Positions 7,991-15,736 of a DNA stretch of 64,000 nucleotides are shown here, in pieces. A program made the position numbers and the translations under genes. The DNA is from Bacillus_AD sp047238185. GTDB taxonomy: Bacteria; Bacillota; Bacilli; Bacillales; DSM-1321. The first letter of the stretch is position 1; each line of letters starts with the position of its first letter. The DNA is taken from the NCBI RefSeq assembly GCF_047238185.1, contig NZ_JBDFMI010000002.1:5143-69142 (forward strand). The letters run 5' to 3'. The notes under the pieces are model-generated. The model had not been told where the DNA came from, did no database searches, and worked only from the letters and a program-made list of their open reading frames with translations.

Positions 7991-8329
7991 ATGTTGTTTT
8001 CGTATCTTGAAGAAAGTGATTTTTTTACGAAAAGTAAATATGAGTTTATCGGGCATGATTTTAATTTCAAAGCACTAAGTAATTTAACATCAATAGATTT
8101 TGCTGAAAAAATTAAAGATGAAATTGGAACATTTTATATTAAAAAATTTGTGTATACAGACGGGGAAGATCACTTTTTCTTAGATTTTTATGCTGAAAAC
8201 GGCATTGAAGAAAAACAGTTTTTAGTAATACATGCATACCACAATAAAAAAGATTATTTTTCCATAAATAGAATTGATTATAGAACATTTCGAGATTTAG
8301 ATTTGGATATTTTTATAAAACATAAGTAA
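7991..8329 (+). CDS. Hypothetical protein, 112 aa
   Basis: Not recognised. ATG at 7991 chosen because AAAGGAGG lies eight bases upstream; a longer frame from 7931 lacks a site. A soluble mixed alpha/beta protein (SYLEESDFFTKSKYEFIGHD, FYIKKFVYTDGEDHFFLDFY) with no cysteine cluster or membrane segment. Confidence 0.6.
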   Translation: MLFSYLEESDFFTKSKYEFIGHDFNFKALSNLTSIDFAEKIKDEIGTFYIKKFVYTDGEDHFFLDFYAENGIEEKQFLVIHAYHNKKDYFSINRIDYRTFRDLDLDIFIKHK

Positions 8330-8402
8330 CTACACATAACGTTGATTGTGTCTCTAAGAAACTTATGAATTATTATGTTTCATATTTTTAGGAGGAATTA
8401 AA

Positions 8403-8771
8403 TTGGGTGAAATTATATTAATTAAAGAGAAACAGGTACATCACAATTATCACAATGAAAAAGTAGCGAAATGGTTATTAGAAAACCATACACCAGAGCA
8501 AACTTGTTCCCCTATCACTAATTTTTGTAGCTGTGATACTTATGAAAATATTCATCCTAAAACAGGCAATTCACTTGGACTATATATTATCTTTAATGGT
8601 GAAGAAGAACGGTATTATGATTACTCAGATGATGTTATCGCAGAAGATATTATCAAATTTGTTCCTGGTCTAACTGAAGAAGAAAAGGAAGAATTGCATG
8701 ACATTGAAGCTGTGAGAGTTTACTATTGTCCTTTTTGTTTAGAGTGGGCTACGGATGGTGCAAATATCTAA
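8403..8771 (+). CDS. Hypothetical Cys-containing protein, 122 aa
   Basis: TTG start at 8403 with TAGGAGG at ideal spacing. Cysteines near residues 36, 43 and 45 (TCSPITNFCSCDTYENI) and a late CPFC pair (VYYCPFCLEWATDG) suggest a metal site. The centre is acidic (GEEERYYDYSDDVIAEDI). No family recognised; it belongs to the run of small cargo genes. Confidence 0.6.
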   Translation: MGEIILIKEKQVHHNYHNEKVAKWLLENHTPEQTCSPITNFCSCDTYENIHPKTGNSLGLYIIFNGEEERYYDYSDDVIAEDIIKFVPGLTEEEKEELHDIEAVRVYYCPFCLEWATDGANI

Positions 8772-8871
8772 TATACAAAAGATTGATTTTAACCTCACTA
8801 TACAAAAGAAGGGCATTTTGCTATAGAAAAATAAACGCATATAAATGAAGATAAGAAAGGACTTTTTTAAC

Positions 8872-9123
8872 ATGGATGATTTAACTTCTCAAATAATGAA
8901 AGGTCATTATTATATTATTCAAATTGAAGGTGACCAATTTTTCAAGAAGTTTAGCAACAATTTAATTCTCGAAAAATGTAATGGAAAAACAAATGCATGT
9001 AGGTTCCCACTGGGCCAAAGTGCCCTTAACCATACAATGGCACTTTTACAACAACGAGGATACACACCAATCATTGTGGAGGAACATGAAGCTGACGATA
9101 TAGGTGAATTCGATGGAATTTAA
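8872..9123 (+). CDS. Hypothetical protein, 83 aa
   Basis: ATG at 8872 preferred over 8845 because AAAGGA precedes it. Not recognised; beta-rich start (GHYYIIQIEGDQFFKKF) and an acidic C-terminus (VEEHEADDIGEFDGI). It overlaps the start of the XRE regulator by 11 bp, so the two are probably co-translated and may act together. Confidence 0.6.
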   Translation: MDDLTSQIMKGHYYIIQIEGDQFFKKFSNNLILEKCNGKTNACRFPLGQSALNHTMALLQQRGYTPIIVEEHEADDIGEFDGI

Positions 9124-9556
9124 TAAAGACGATTTTTCATTAAAAATTAAGCATTTAAGAAAAGATAAAAAATTATCGCAGGACCAATTAGCTGATATGC
9201 TTTCTATGAAGAGAACTAACATTGCTAATTATGAAAGTGCAAGAACGGTTCCTCCAATTAACATCATAATTCAATTAGCTCATATATTTTCTGTATCCGT
9301 TGGTTTTATGTTAGGTATTGAGGAACAAGAAAGAATACCATTAAGCAGCATCTGCCTTCACTGTTCCAGCATTCTTTATAATGGTGAGTGTTATTCTTGC
9401 CTAAAAGAAAGAAAAAATGAAATGATTACAACTTTTGATATGTTTGATAGTAAAACTTTCCCTATGACTGAGGAACGGAAGTTTATTATTAAAAGTATTA
9501 TTCAATTTGAGTTAGATGAAATCAATAGCAAATTAGAAATGATCCAAACCAGATAA
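9113..9556 (+). CDS. XRE-family transcriptional regulator
   Basis: 147 aa; ATG at 9113 with AGGTGA upstream (a GTG at 9104 is the alternative). The N-terminal Cro/C1-type helix-turn-helix (about 10-65) shows LRKDKKLSQDQLADMLSMKR and TNIANYESARTVPPI. It is followed by a CLHC...CYSC zinc-binding element (about 80-98) and a helical C-terminus. Likely a repressor of plasmid genes. Whether it binds the shared promoter motif is untested. Confidence 0.85.
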   Translation: MEFNKDDFSLKIKHLRKDKKLSQDQLADMLSMKRTNIANYESARTVPPINIIIQLAHIFSVSVGFMLGIEEQERIPLSSICLHCSSILYNGECYSCLKERKNEMITTFDMFDSKTFPMTEERKFIIKSIIQFELDEINSKLEMIQTR

Positions 9557-9570
9557 TAAGGGAGTGCCAT

Positions 9571-9765
9571 ATGAAAGAGACATTATGCGCGTATTGTGGA
9601 AAATGGTTCCCGGCATCTACAATGACACCATTATACGAAAAAAGGAAAACAGAAATACTTTTCTATTGTGAAAGATGTTATCCAGAAGTAAGAGGGAATA
9701 TAAGCAGCATGGCATCTAGTCAACTTTATTCTTTCGGGAAAAAAGGATCTATAACTGAACAATAA
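9571..9765 (+). CDS. Small zinc-finger protein, 64 aa
   Basis: ATG at 9571 after AAGGGAG. CAYCGKW (residues 6-12) and CERC (about 34-37) form a four-cysteine Zn site. The remainder is polar. It follows the XRE gene directly and ends at a weak hairpin. Confidence 0.6.
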   Translation: MKETLCAYCGKWFPASTMTPLYEKRKTEILFYCERCYPEVRGNISSMASSQLYSFGKKGSITEQ

Positions 9766-9768
9766 TTG

Positions 9769-9790
9769 AGCGATCAAAAAGATCGCTTTA
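9769..9790 (+). terminator. Short hairpin after the zinc-finger gene
   Basis: AGCGATC (9769-9775) pairs with GATCGCT (9781-9787), followed by TTATAAC, so the T-run is weak. Confidence 0.4.
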
Positions 9791-9826
9791 TAACATCAAT
9801 TTGTTTTAATTAAAAACATAATTATG

Positions 9827-9855
9827 TTGTTTTTAAAACAAATTAATGTTATAAT
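9827..9855 (+). promoter_or_regulatory. Promoter of the shared TTTGTTGTTTT-N17-TATAAT type
   Basis: -35 TTGTTT (9827-9832), 17-bp spacer, -10 TATAAT (9850-9855). TGTTTTTAAAACA (9828-9840) in the -35 region is an inverted repeat that could be an operator. Confidence 0.8.
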
Positions 9856-9892
9856 TATTATAGAAATAAAGCAAAAGATTGGAGAGGATAGC

Positions 9893-10096
9893 ATGGATTT
9901 TTATTCTTCATTAGAAGAAGTACCCGTTTTTGAAGAAGAAAAAATGATGAAGTTCATTCAAAAGGATGCCTTATTGCAAAAAGGGTATAGAGATATGCTT
10001 AATATGGGACGAGAAAAAGAAGCTGCAATGGAGATCGTATTTAATTCTTTTGTTATAGAAGATGATTCAATGATTCAAGCTTATTTAAGTCTGTAA
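9893..10096 (+). CDS. Hypothetical acidic protein, 67 aa
   Basis: ATG at 9893 after GGAGAGG; the longer frame from 9824 overlaps the promoter and is rejected. All-helical, acidic (YSSLEEVPVFEEEKMMKFIQ). Not recognised. First gene of the unit that also holds the small HTH protein. Confidence 0.6.
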   Translation: MDFYSSLEEVPVFEEEKMMKFIQKDALLQKGYRDMLNMGREKEAAMEIVFNSFVIEDDSMIQAYLSL

Positions 10097-10111
10097 AGAT
10101 TTTTGTACTTT

Positions 10112-10142
10112 TGTTTTATTTTAAAACAATAAAATGTTTTAG
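10112..10142 (+). promoter_or_regulatory. Possible operator, TGTTTTA inverted repeat
   Basis: TGTTTTATTTTAAAACA is a 7-bp perfect inverted repeat just upstream of the small HTH gene. It resembles the TGTTTTTAAAACA element in the shared promoters but has no -10 box. It could be an autoregulatory site. Confidence 0.35.
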
Positions 10143-10153
10143 GAGGAAGTTAA

Positions 10154-10381
10154 ATGGGGAGAACGGCTAATATTATCAAGATCCTTGAAGAATTAAGCAA
10201 GTCTGATATTCTTACAAAAGCAATGCTATCTGAAAAGATAGGAATTACACCAAGAATGGTTCAATATTATGTCAGGGAATTAATAGAAATTGGAATTCCA
10301 ATTTCTAGTGATTCCGGAAGAAATGTAGGTGGGTATAAGTTAGATCGAAAAGGCTTTATAAAGTTTTTTCATCTTGATTAA
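10154..10381 (+). CDS. Small winged-HTH protein (HTH_11/BirA-N type), 75 aa
   Basis: ATG at 10154 with AGGAGG upstream. The whole protein is one HTH domain: ILEELSKSDILTKAMLSEKI, then GITPRMVQYYVRELIEIGIP, then a wing (SSDSGRNVGGYKLDR). This pattern matches the N-terminal domain of DeoR/YafY/BirA-type regulators, without any effector domain. A candidate regulator of the shared promoters, by inference only. Confidence 0.75.
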   Translation: MGRTANIIKILEELSKSDILTKAMLSEKIGITPRMVQYYVRELIEIGIPISSDSGRNVGGYKLDRKGFIKFFHLD

Positions 10382-10412
10382 AAAAACTAAGGAAACTCCT
10401 TAGTTTTTTTCT
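10381..10412. terminator. Bidirectional terminator
   Basis: AAAAAACTAAGG (10381-10392) pairs with CCTTAGTTTTTT (10398-10409). It separates the convergent HTH gene and serine recombinase gene. Confidence 0.85.
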
Positions 10413-11026
10413 TCTATTATATTTATATTTGATTTAATTTTATATATTGTATTTCTACTAACGCCTGTCTTTCTGTGTACGTCCATTACTGATACTTTGC
10501 TTTTAAGATCGGAAACAATTGTGTCATATATCAATTTGTCTTTCCCTGTTGCTGAAGGACAATATTTAGTTTTTCTTCCTGTATACTTTCCCTCTATTTG
10601 TTTAGCAAGTTCAATTCCTTCTCGTTGTGCCTGTTTAATATTATCTCTTTCAGTTTCAACCATCCAGGACATAACCTGTAAAAATATTTCGCTTACTAAT
10701 GAACCAATTCCTTTCATTCCTCGATATTGAGCTGTATTCAAAGCTGGCATGTCTAATACTACAATGTCTATTTCAGCATCTACTAAGCTTTTCCACTCTT
10801 TTATGATTTCCTCTTTATTTCTACCAAAACGGCTTAATGAATGCACAACCAAAATATCTCCGAATCTTAACTTCTTTTTCAATTCAAGGTATTTTGTTCG
10901 CTCATAAAAATTTTTACCACTTTGCTTTTCAGTGATAATTTTTTCACAACCGTAATTTTCTAGCTCTTTAATCTGTCTTGCCAAATTTTGATCTTTACTA
11001 CTAACTCTTGCATAACCTATCTTCAT
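10400..11026 (-). CDS. Serine recombinase / resolvase
   Basis: 209 aa. Start placed at 11026 (MKIGYARVSS) because GGTGG precedes it; the upstream in-frame ATG at 11080 has no site. The N-terminal catalytic domain has the nucleophile motif YARVSSKDQNLARQ and the catalytic Arg motif SLSRFGRN. The C-terminus has a Hin-type HTH (SVMDVHRKTGVSRNTIYKIK). Length and layout fit small resolvase/invertase enzymes, probably for multimer resolution or cargo rearrangement. A 20-bp palindrome and TGAACA-type repeats just upstream are candidate recombination and operator sites. Confidence 0.9.
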   Translation of the reverse strand: MKIGYARVSSKDQNLARQIKELENYGCEKIITEKQSGKNFYERTKYLELKKKLRFGDILVVHSLSRFGRNKEEIIKEWKSLVDAEIDIVVLDMPALNTAQYRGMKGIGSLVSEIFLQVMSWMVETERDNIKQAQREGIELAKQIEGKYTGRKTKYCPSATGKDKLIYDTIVSDLKSKVSVMDVHRKTGVSRNTIYKIKSNINIIEEKN

Positions 11027-11047
11027 ATTTCCACCTTCAATAAATTT

Positions 11048-11270
11048 AAATAAGCTGCAGCTTATTTCGTTCTTAACCACAAAAAAACAGAAAAATTTTC
11101 CCAGAAACTATCAAAAAGTGATTATAATTAATGAACAAGTCAAAATGAACATTTCTTATATTTAAAACAATACTGCTCAAACCCTCTAAAATCAATGGTT
11201 TATTTATGAGTAAATCATTTTGTTATTTTTGTTCATTTAGAGTCTACCCAAATTGAACAAATCCATATAT
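11048..11270. other. Candidate res/recombination and control region
   Basis: No gene in about 290 bp. AAATAAGCTGCAGCTTATTT (11048-11067) is a perfect 20-bp palindrome directly before the recombinase start. TGAACAAGTC, TGAACATTT, TTGTTCATTT and TTGAACAAAT are dispersed inverted copies of one half-site between about 11130 and 11265, the kind of layout seen in resolvase res sites. Confidence 0.45.
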
Positions 11271-11303
11271 AAAAAATCCATTATTAGATAATGAATTTTT
11301 TAT
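11271..11303. terminator. Hairpin, probable terminator
   Basis: AAAAATCCATTAT pairs with ATAATGAATTTTT with one mismatch and runs of A and T on the two sides. It lies downstream of the minus-strand gene at 11370-11786. Confidence 0.6.
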
Positions 11304-11369
11304 ATATGAAATTTTCTTATAGCATCTGCCCGCGTTTTTGAACATTCCTAAAATCAACATGTTTCATAT

Positions 11370-11786
11370 TTAATAAAGGTTAGGTATCTTTACATCTTTC
11401 AATTGCACCACTTTACCTTGTACATCTGTTTTTAATTGATATTTACCGACAATCTTTTCTTTTGTTTTAAATCCATGTATAAATAGGAAGGCATAGGCAT
11501 CTATAAAACTAACAAATGACTCTGAATCCTTTACGATAATTGACCCCACTTCACACCCAACTTCACCATGTTCGTAATAAAAAGGCGAAAGTTTATTAGA
11601 CACAACTACAAGTGGTTCATTCATTGGTGCATCACTGAAGGGAATACCTCTATTAACCTTGGGGAATTCCTCGTAAAAATACTTGCTTGTTCCAAAGGAC
11701 ATCATAGGAAGATCGGAGTCTAAACCCTGTTTAATTTTCTCAATTACTTCAAGTTCTTGTTTACTTAGCCCCCAATTAATTTCCAT
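11370..11786 (-). CDS. Hypothetical protein, 138 aa
   Basis: Not recognised. ATG at 11786 with AAGGTGA upstream. Soluble mixed alpha/beta protein beginning MEINWGLSKQELEVIEKIKQ, with a central beta-rich stretch (EPLVVVSNKLSPFYYEHGEV). No cysteine motif or membrane span. Last gene of a minus-strand group reading from 13727. Confidence 0.6.
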   Translation of the reverse strand: MEINWGLSKQELEVIEKIKQGLDSDLPMMSFGTSKYFYEEFPKVNRGIPFSDAPMNEPLVVVSNKLSPFYYEHGEVGCEVGSIIVKDSESFVSFIDAYAFLFIHGFKTKEKIVGKYQLKTDVQGKVVQLKDVKIPNLY

Positions 11787-11851
11787 AAAATCACCTTACC
11801 TTTATGTTTTTTCATATATATATTAATTGGTAAATATTAAGCTGCTGCATA

Positions 11852-11989
11852 TTAAATACTTTTGCTTGCTTTAACGATTTTTGAACCTGCCCATACTAAA
11901 ACTAGAATACCGAGGATAGGCATGAATACAGTCATTAATCCCTCGGTGGCAACATTCCCAACGTAATCACTAATAGTCTGATGTGTCAT
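11852..11989 (-). CDS. Small single-span membrane protein, 45 aa
   Basis: ATG at 11989 has AAGGTGGTG upstream and overlaps the preceding gene's stop as ATGA. MTHQTISDYVGNVATEG is followed by a hydrophobic span (LMTVFMPILGILVLVWAG) and a basic tail. The size and layout recall small pilin-like or holin-like peptides, but no family is certain. Confidence 0.6.
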   Translation of the reverse strand: MTHQTISDYVGNVATEGLMTVFMPILGILVLVWAGSKIVKASKSI

Positions 11990-12456
11990 TTTATCACCAC
12001 CTTGTTTTCTCGATAGAATCTATCTTCTCTAATTGCATCTTCAAAATCTTTAGTATCTGGCAGAGCATTTTTCATAAGAAGCGTATAATCAGGACCACAG
12101 CAAGATTCCCTGGCACCGAACCAATCAATTTGCGTTATTTTTATATCGTCAAAGTTATCATCTTTTACAGACATTTCATTTACTATTCCCCATTCATTTT
12201 TATCTAGATAAGTATGAGGAAGATATTTTTCGTATTTTTTTGTTACATTATTTATTCCAAAAAAGGTTTCGAATAAGTACATTAGATGATCTTCGGTAAC
12301 ATCGCCATGAGCATCTACCAATTCTTCATATTTGAATGATATTGCAGCCAATAATTTTATGATAGAAGAAGCGTCCATTTCTGTTTCGATAAATCTGGCT
12401 TGCTTATCCTGATCTATATTATGGTAATGCACGATTTTATAAATATTTTTCTCCAT
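11986..12456 (-). CDS. Hypothetical protein, 156 aa
   Basis: Not recognised. ATG at 12456 follows AGGAGAG. Mostly helical, acidic, with one GARESCCGPDYTLL segment carrying adjacent cysteines. Translationally coupled by 4 bp to the small membrane protein downstream, so the two may work as a pair. Confidence 0.6.
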   Translation of the reverse strand: MEKNIYKIVHYHNIDQDKQARFIETEMDASSIIKLLAAISFKYEELVDAHGDVTEDHLMYLFETFFGINNVTKKYEKYLPHTYLDKNEWGIVNEMSVKDDNFDDIKITQIDWFGARESCCGPDYTLLMKNALPDTKDFEDAIREDRFYRENKVVIK

Positions 12457-12555
12457 AAAATCTCTCCTTAGAACTTAATTTTCTTTGCGACCTCCCTCAA
12501 TTTTTGCGAGAGCGCACTTGAACTTAATACGATTTATAGTCGCTCAGATGACTAA

Positions 12556-13128
12556 TTATAGAGATTGATAAATTTTATACTCTTTGTCTAAAAAATGAAT
12601 TGCTTCTCTCTCTATTAATTCAGCTACCGCAATAGCCACAGTCTTTTCTTGAAATTCTAGATTTTCAATGTCGCTTACCAGTAAATCATCTTTTATCTCT
12701 ATATTGTGAAATACCCATCCATAACCAATAAAATTTTGATAATCAGGATTAGAAATAAATTGGACTTCATAAAGATTTTTTTTAAATAGACGATCAATAA
12801 ATTGATCGTTAATTCTGATTCCTAGTTGAACATCTGAGAGATATGAACCTAATATGTTTTTTATTCTTTCAACAAATACTGAATCTTTGATTCTAAACTT
12901 AACCATAATTTTATAAGGTATGACTGAGGTAGTTTCTGTTTGAACAATTACATCTACACCGTAGGCATTTATATGATTAGGATCTGGATCATTCTGTTCA
13001 TTATATTCAAAATCCCACTGTTTAATTAGTTGCTGTAAAGTTGATAAATTTAATTCTTTCCCTTCATCGTGCAGCGACTGAAAGTAGTTATCAATCTGTT
13101 GTTTTATGTATTTGTTTTTAGTATCCAT
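12556..13128 (-). CDS. Hypothetical protein, 190 aa
   Basis: Not recognised. ATG at 13128 chosen because AAGGGTG lies just upstream; a GTG at 13137 sits inside that site. Begins with a charged helix (MDTKNKYIKQQIDNYFQSLH). Soluble, mixed alpha/beta, no conserved motif seen. The approximately 95 bp after its stop hold no gene. Confidence 0.6.
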   Translation of the reverse strand: MDTKNKYIKQQIDNYFQSLHDEGKELNLSTLQQLIKQWDFEYNEQNDPDPNHINAYGVDVIVQTETTSVIPYKIMVKFRIKDSVFVERIKNILGSYLSDVQLGIRINDQFIDRLFKKNLYEVQFISNPDYQNFIGYGWVFHNIEIKDDLLVSDIENLEFQEKTVAIAVAELIEREAIHFLDKEYKIYQSL

Positions 13129-13203
13129 ATATTTCACCCTTCTTTAAAGTATCTACAGTATTTATCAAAAAAAGCTATCATAAAGTTTTTGTTTAATAAA
13201 GAC

Positions 13204-13239
13204 TTATATATTAGAAATTTCGGAAATTATTATATACAA
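13204..13239 (-). CDS. Possible 11-aa leader peptide
   Basis: TTG at 13239 with a full AAAGGAGG eight bases upstream opens an 11-codon frame (MYIIISEISNI) in the gap before the 190-aa gene. A consensus ribosome binding site in front of so short a frame suggests a leader peptide or a decoy; chance cannot be excluded. Confidence 0.25.
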   Translation of the reverse strand: MYIIISEISNI

Positions 13240-13283
13240 AATATTTCCTCCTTTATAGGAATTTATCAATTCTTACAGTATAA

Positions 13284-13727
13284 TCACATTGACTGTGAAT
13301 TCTGAGCAGCGCTATTCCTTATTTTTTTTCTTATCATCGGAAAGGTTAATAATAGCGTTCCAAATATTAATAAACTGGATTCCATTAAGAATACAATTAA
13401 ACCCATATAACTAAATAAAAAACTAATATAGAACTTTAAAAATAATAACAGGATACCAAAAAGTGAAAAGCCAATTTTCCGAACTTTAATGATTATGGAT
13501 ATTGTCCCATAGGTGAATCCCGTTAAATAACAATATAAAAGTTGGCCTTGTGAGAAGGTTAATGATATATGCATAAATCTTTCTAAAAACATATACAACC
13601 CATGTTCTATAATCACATCTTTAAGTGTAGTGGTATTAATAATTTGTAATATAAAATGTGTAATTGTACCAATGACCACAGGATAAAGAATATACTGGCC
13701 CAATATAATTTTTGGTACTTTTTTCAC
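13284..13727 (-). CDS. Multi-span membrane protein, 147 aa
   Basis: ATG at 13727. Four hydrophobic segments (about 10-28, 55-75, 80-105 and 107-130; LFGILLLFLKFYISFLFSYM is one) and a short basic C-terminus. Not assignable to a family; a small integral membrane protein expressed with the minus-strand group. Confidence 0.6.
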   Translation of the reverse strand: MKKVPKIILGQYILYPVVIGTITHFILQIINTTTLKDVIIEHGLYMFLERFMHISLTFSQGQLLYCYLTGFTYGTISIIIKVRKIGFSLFGILLLFLKFYISFLFSYMGLIVFLMESSLLIFGTLLLTFPMIRKKIRNSAAQNSQSM

Positions 13728-13811
13728 TATTTTCTATCCCTCCCAATACTTGTTTATATACTAATTATACCAATTTAATAGGTAAATGTATACTTTCGTA
13801 TCAAATATTTG

Positions 13812-13840
13812 TTGTTTTTTAAAACATTTTTCGTTATAAT
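13812..13840 (+). promoter_or_regulatory. Promoter of the shared TTTGTTGTTTT-N17-TATAAT type
   Basis: -35 TTGTTT (13812-13817), 17-bp spacer, -10 TATAAT (13835-13840), in ATTTGTTGTTTTTTAAAACA. Drives the gene at 13869. Confidence 0.8.
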
Positions 13841-13868
13841 TTAAGTAGTATAAAAGAAGGAGATTTTT

Positions 13869-14384
13869 ATGCAAACAGTTGAAATGATTTATAAAAAGTA
13901 TCCTAATGTTAAATTAAAAGCAGACAATCCTTCTGATCCGTCAGTGTTATTAACTGTGGAAGAATCAGTTTTTTTTCAAATGGTTATGTTCTTTAATAAT
14001 CCTGATTCCTTCCAATTTAGTATAAATATACTGTATTCAAATTTAAAAAATGAAGAGTTGTTTTTTGCTTTGAAATGCTTAATTGAATATTTCCAAAAAG
14101 ATACCTCTTTATTGAATGAAATAGAGCAATCTATATACGACAATGAACTATTAAGTGAAAAATTATTAAATCAAAAGTTATTTAGTGAATATGTAGAAAG
14201 CGCCTTAAACATTAAATTTTCTTCATCTATGGTTAGAGTGTATTGGTTGCGTGGGAAAGTACCAACGGCCGATCTAATTATTGATGGGACACCATACTGG
14301 AAAGAAAAAACGGTCTTAAAGTTTATTGAACAAGAAAGAATAATTAGAGCTAATAAAACAATGACACCAAACAGACGACGTTAA
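13869..14384 (+). CDS. Hypothetical protein, 171 aa, HTH-like C-terminus
   Basis: ATG at 13869 after GAAGGAG. Helical N-terminus. The C-terminus (VRVYWLRGKVPTADLIIDGT, then a PYW and a basic end NRRR) resembles excisionase/MerR-type winged helices that read a DNA site, but the match is weak. Single gene behind a shared-type promoter and immediately before structured element copy 2. Confidence 0.55.
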   Translation: MQTVEMIYKKYPNVKLKADNPSDPSVLLTVEESVFFQMVMFFNNPDSFQFSINILYSNLKNEELFFALKCLIEYFQKDTSLLNEIEQSIYDNELLSEKLLNQKLFSEYVESALNIKFSSSMVRVYWLRGKVPTADLIIDGTPYWKEKTVLKFIEQERIIRANKTMTPNRRR

Positions 14385-14394
14385 ACCATTTTTG

Positions 14395-14990
14395 GGTTGC
14401 CTTACAGGTCTGCTTGCAAGCACATAAAGGATGCCAAGAGCGCATCCTTTTGTCATTGCAGCATCTCACTTCCCTCTAAAAAGCAAGCGATCAAGAATCT
14501 TTAACCAGGGCCACCGGAAGCCCACCGGAGATCCCTGGAAAGCTTCTATGTTCCATTGCCTTTCTTAACGAGTGCCTGACTACAAAAACCTTTAAAACCC
14601 TCCACACCAAGAGCATTTTCCCATTCGATACCGAACTGTACCACTGCGCAACATCCCTAACCTTTAAAGCCGGACAGATTCCTAGCCTACGGCCTATCCG
14701 TCTTTAAAGCTAAGGGCTGGAAGAACCTTGCAAGTGCCTATTTTTTATTCGTGTGCTGCTAGTCCGTCCTTTAAAGGATGCCAAGCAGAATCGGCATCCT
14801 TTGGCCAGACAGCATCACTACGCCCTAAAGGGCCATAAAAAAGGTACTCCGTATTCCTCCACTAACGTTCCGTCACACTTGCAAGAACCTTCATGCTTAT
14901 GGTCCTGTCGGTTTATCGAAAGGGAAAAATTCAGCCTTTCAGTCTTTCTCTTATTCGGTATCGAATAGGAAACAAAAATCCAAAACATAA
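14395..14990 (+). ncRNA. Long structured non-coding element, copy 2
   Basis: Near-identical copy of 4232-4828 at offset 10163, including the long-range 12-bp stem (14624-14635 with 14954-14965), the 22-nt loop (14675-14696) in its 13-bp stem, and the other hairpins. Substitutions seen lie at 14471, 14588, 14788 (in a hairpin loop) and 14822; none breaks the listed stems. The flanks are unrelated, so the duplicated unit is the element alone. Next comes a zinc-ribbon gene that differs from the gene after copy 1. Confidence 0.6.
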
Positions 14991-15035
14991 AACACCTTAA
15001 TCAAAAAACAACATAAAGAACTGGGGGATAAAACA

Positions 15036-15542
15036 ATGGTGACTTGTAAATATTGTGGGGAGCAATTATTTTTCATTGGGGAAGATGAAAATATAGTACA
15101 TTTTAGTTGTTCGTTTTGTGACCTGGTATTTGCATTAGATGATACCAGTGTCGATAGAAAAAGAAAAATGAGCGTTCCTGAAAGCTACGATGCATCTTAT
15201 AATCAAAGTACCAAAGAATTATTAAAAAGAGATACAATCAGTTTGTATCATGTTTTAAAGGACCTTAGAGCAGACTGGTATAAAATGAAAGAGATCTTAC
15301 GCAATTTAAAACTCATTACAGAAAATGATAGCGTTCCACAGCTTAACAAAGAGGATGAACAAACAGTTAGAGAATTAAAAACTGAATTTATTAAATTGAC
15401 GAAGAAGAAATTTAGCATTGAAAATATTATAATTGAAAGAACCGGGTATATTGTTGAAAAAATTACTGATAAGTTTTTATCTGAAATTGTACAATTAGGA
15501 AAATATGCATCAAGTAAGCCTATGTATATTTATATTAAATAA
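15036..15542 (+). CDS. Zinc-ribbon protein, 168 aa
   Basis: ATG at 15036 after ACTGGGGGATA. The N-terminus has two CxxC pairs (CKYCGEQ at 4-10, CSFC at about 25-28), typical of a treble-clef/ribbon. The rest is helical and probably coiled (VRELKTEFIKLTKKKFSIEN). First gene after structured element copy 2, upstream of the VbhA/Fic pair. Function unknown. Confidence 0.65.
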   Translation: MVTCKYCGEQLFFIGEDENIVHFSCSFCDLVFALDDTSVDRKRKMSVPESYDASYNQSTKELLKRDTISLYHVLKDLRADWYKMKEILRNLKLITENDSVPQLNKEDEQTVRELKTEFIKLTKKKFSIENIIIERTGYIVEKITDKFLSEIVQLGKYASSKPMYIYIK

Positions 15543-15574
15543 TCAGGTCTGCAGCCTATAAAGGGAGTGTTAGT

Positions 15575-15736
15575 ATGGAATTGAAAAAAATTATTAGATC
15601 CGCAAAAGCATCTATTGAAACAGAAGGTTATAACGTGACAAAGGATATTGAAGAATTGGTTATTAAAGAAGCAAACGGGGAAATATCTTTTAATGATTTT
15701 TCAAAACATATGCAAGAAATTGCTAAACAGCCATGA
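15575..15736 (+). CDS. VbhA-like antitoxin of the Fic toxin
   Basis: 53 aa; ATG at 15575 after AAAGGGAG. It carries the class I Fic-inhibitory motif (S/T)xxx(E/D)(G/N) as SIETEG in RSAKASIETEGYN. The C-terminal part (INGEIS-like ANGEISFNDFSKHMQEIA) fits the VbhA antitoxin domain. In this family the small protein's glutamate enters the Fic active site and blocks ATP positioning. Its TGA overlaps the ATG of the Fic gene, giving antitoxin-first coupled translation. Confidence 0.85.
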   Translation: MELKKIIRSAKASIETEGYNVTKDIEELVIKEANGEISFNDFSKHMQEIAKQP

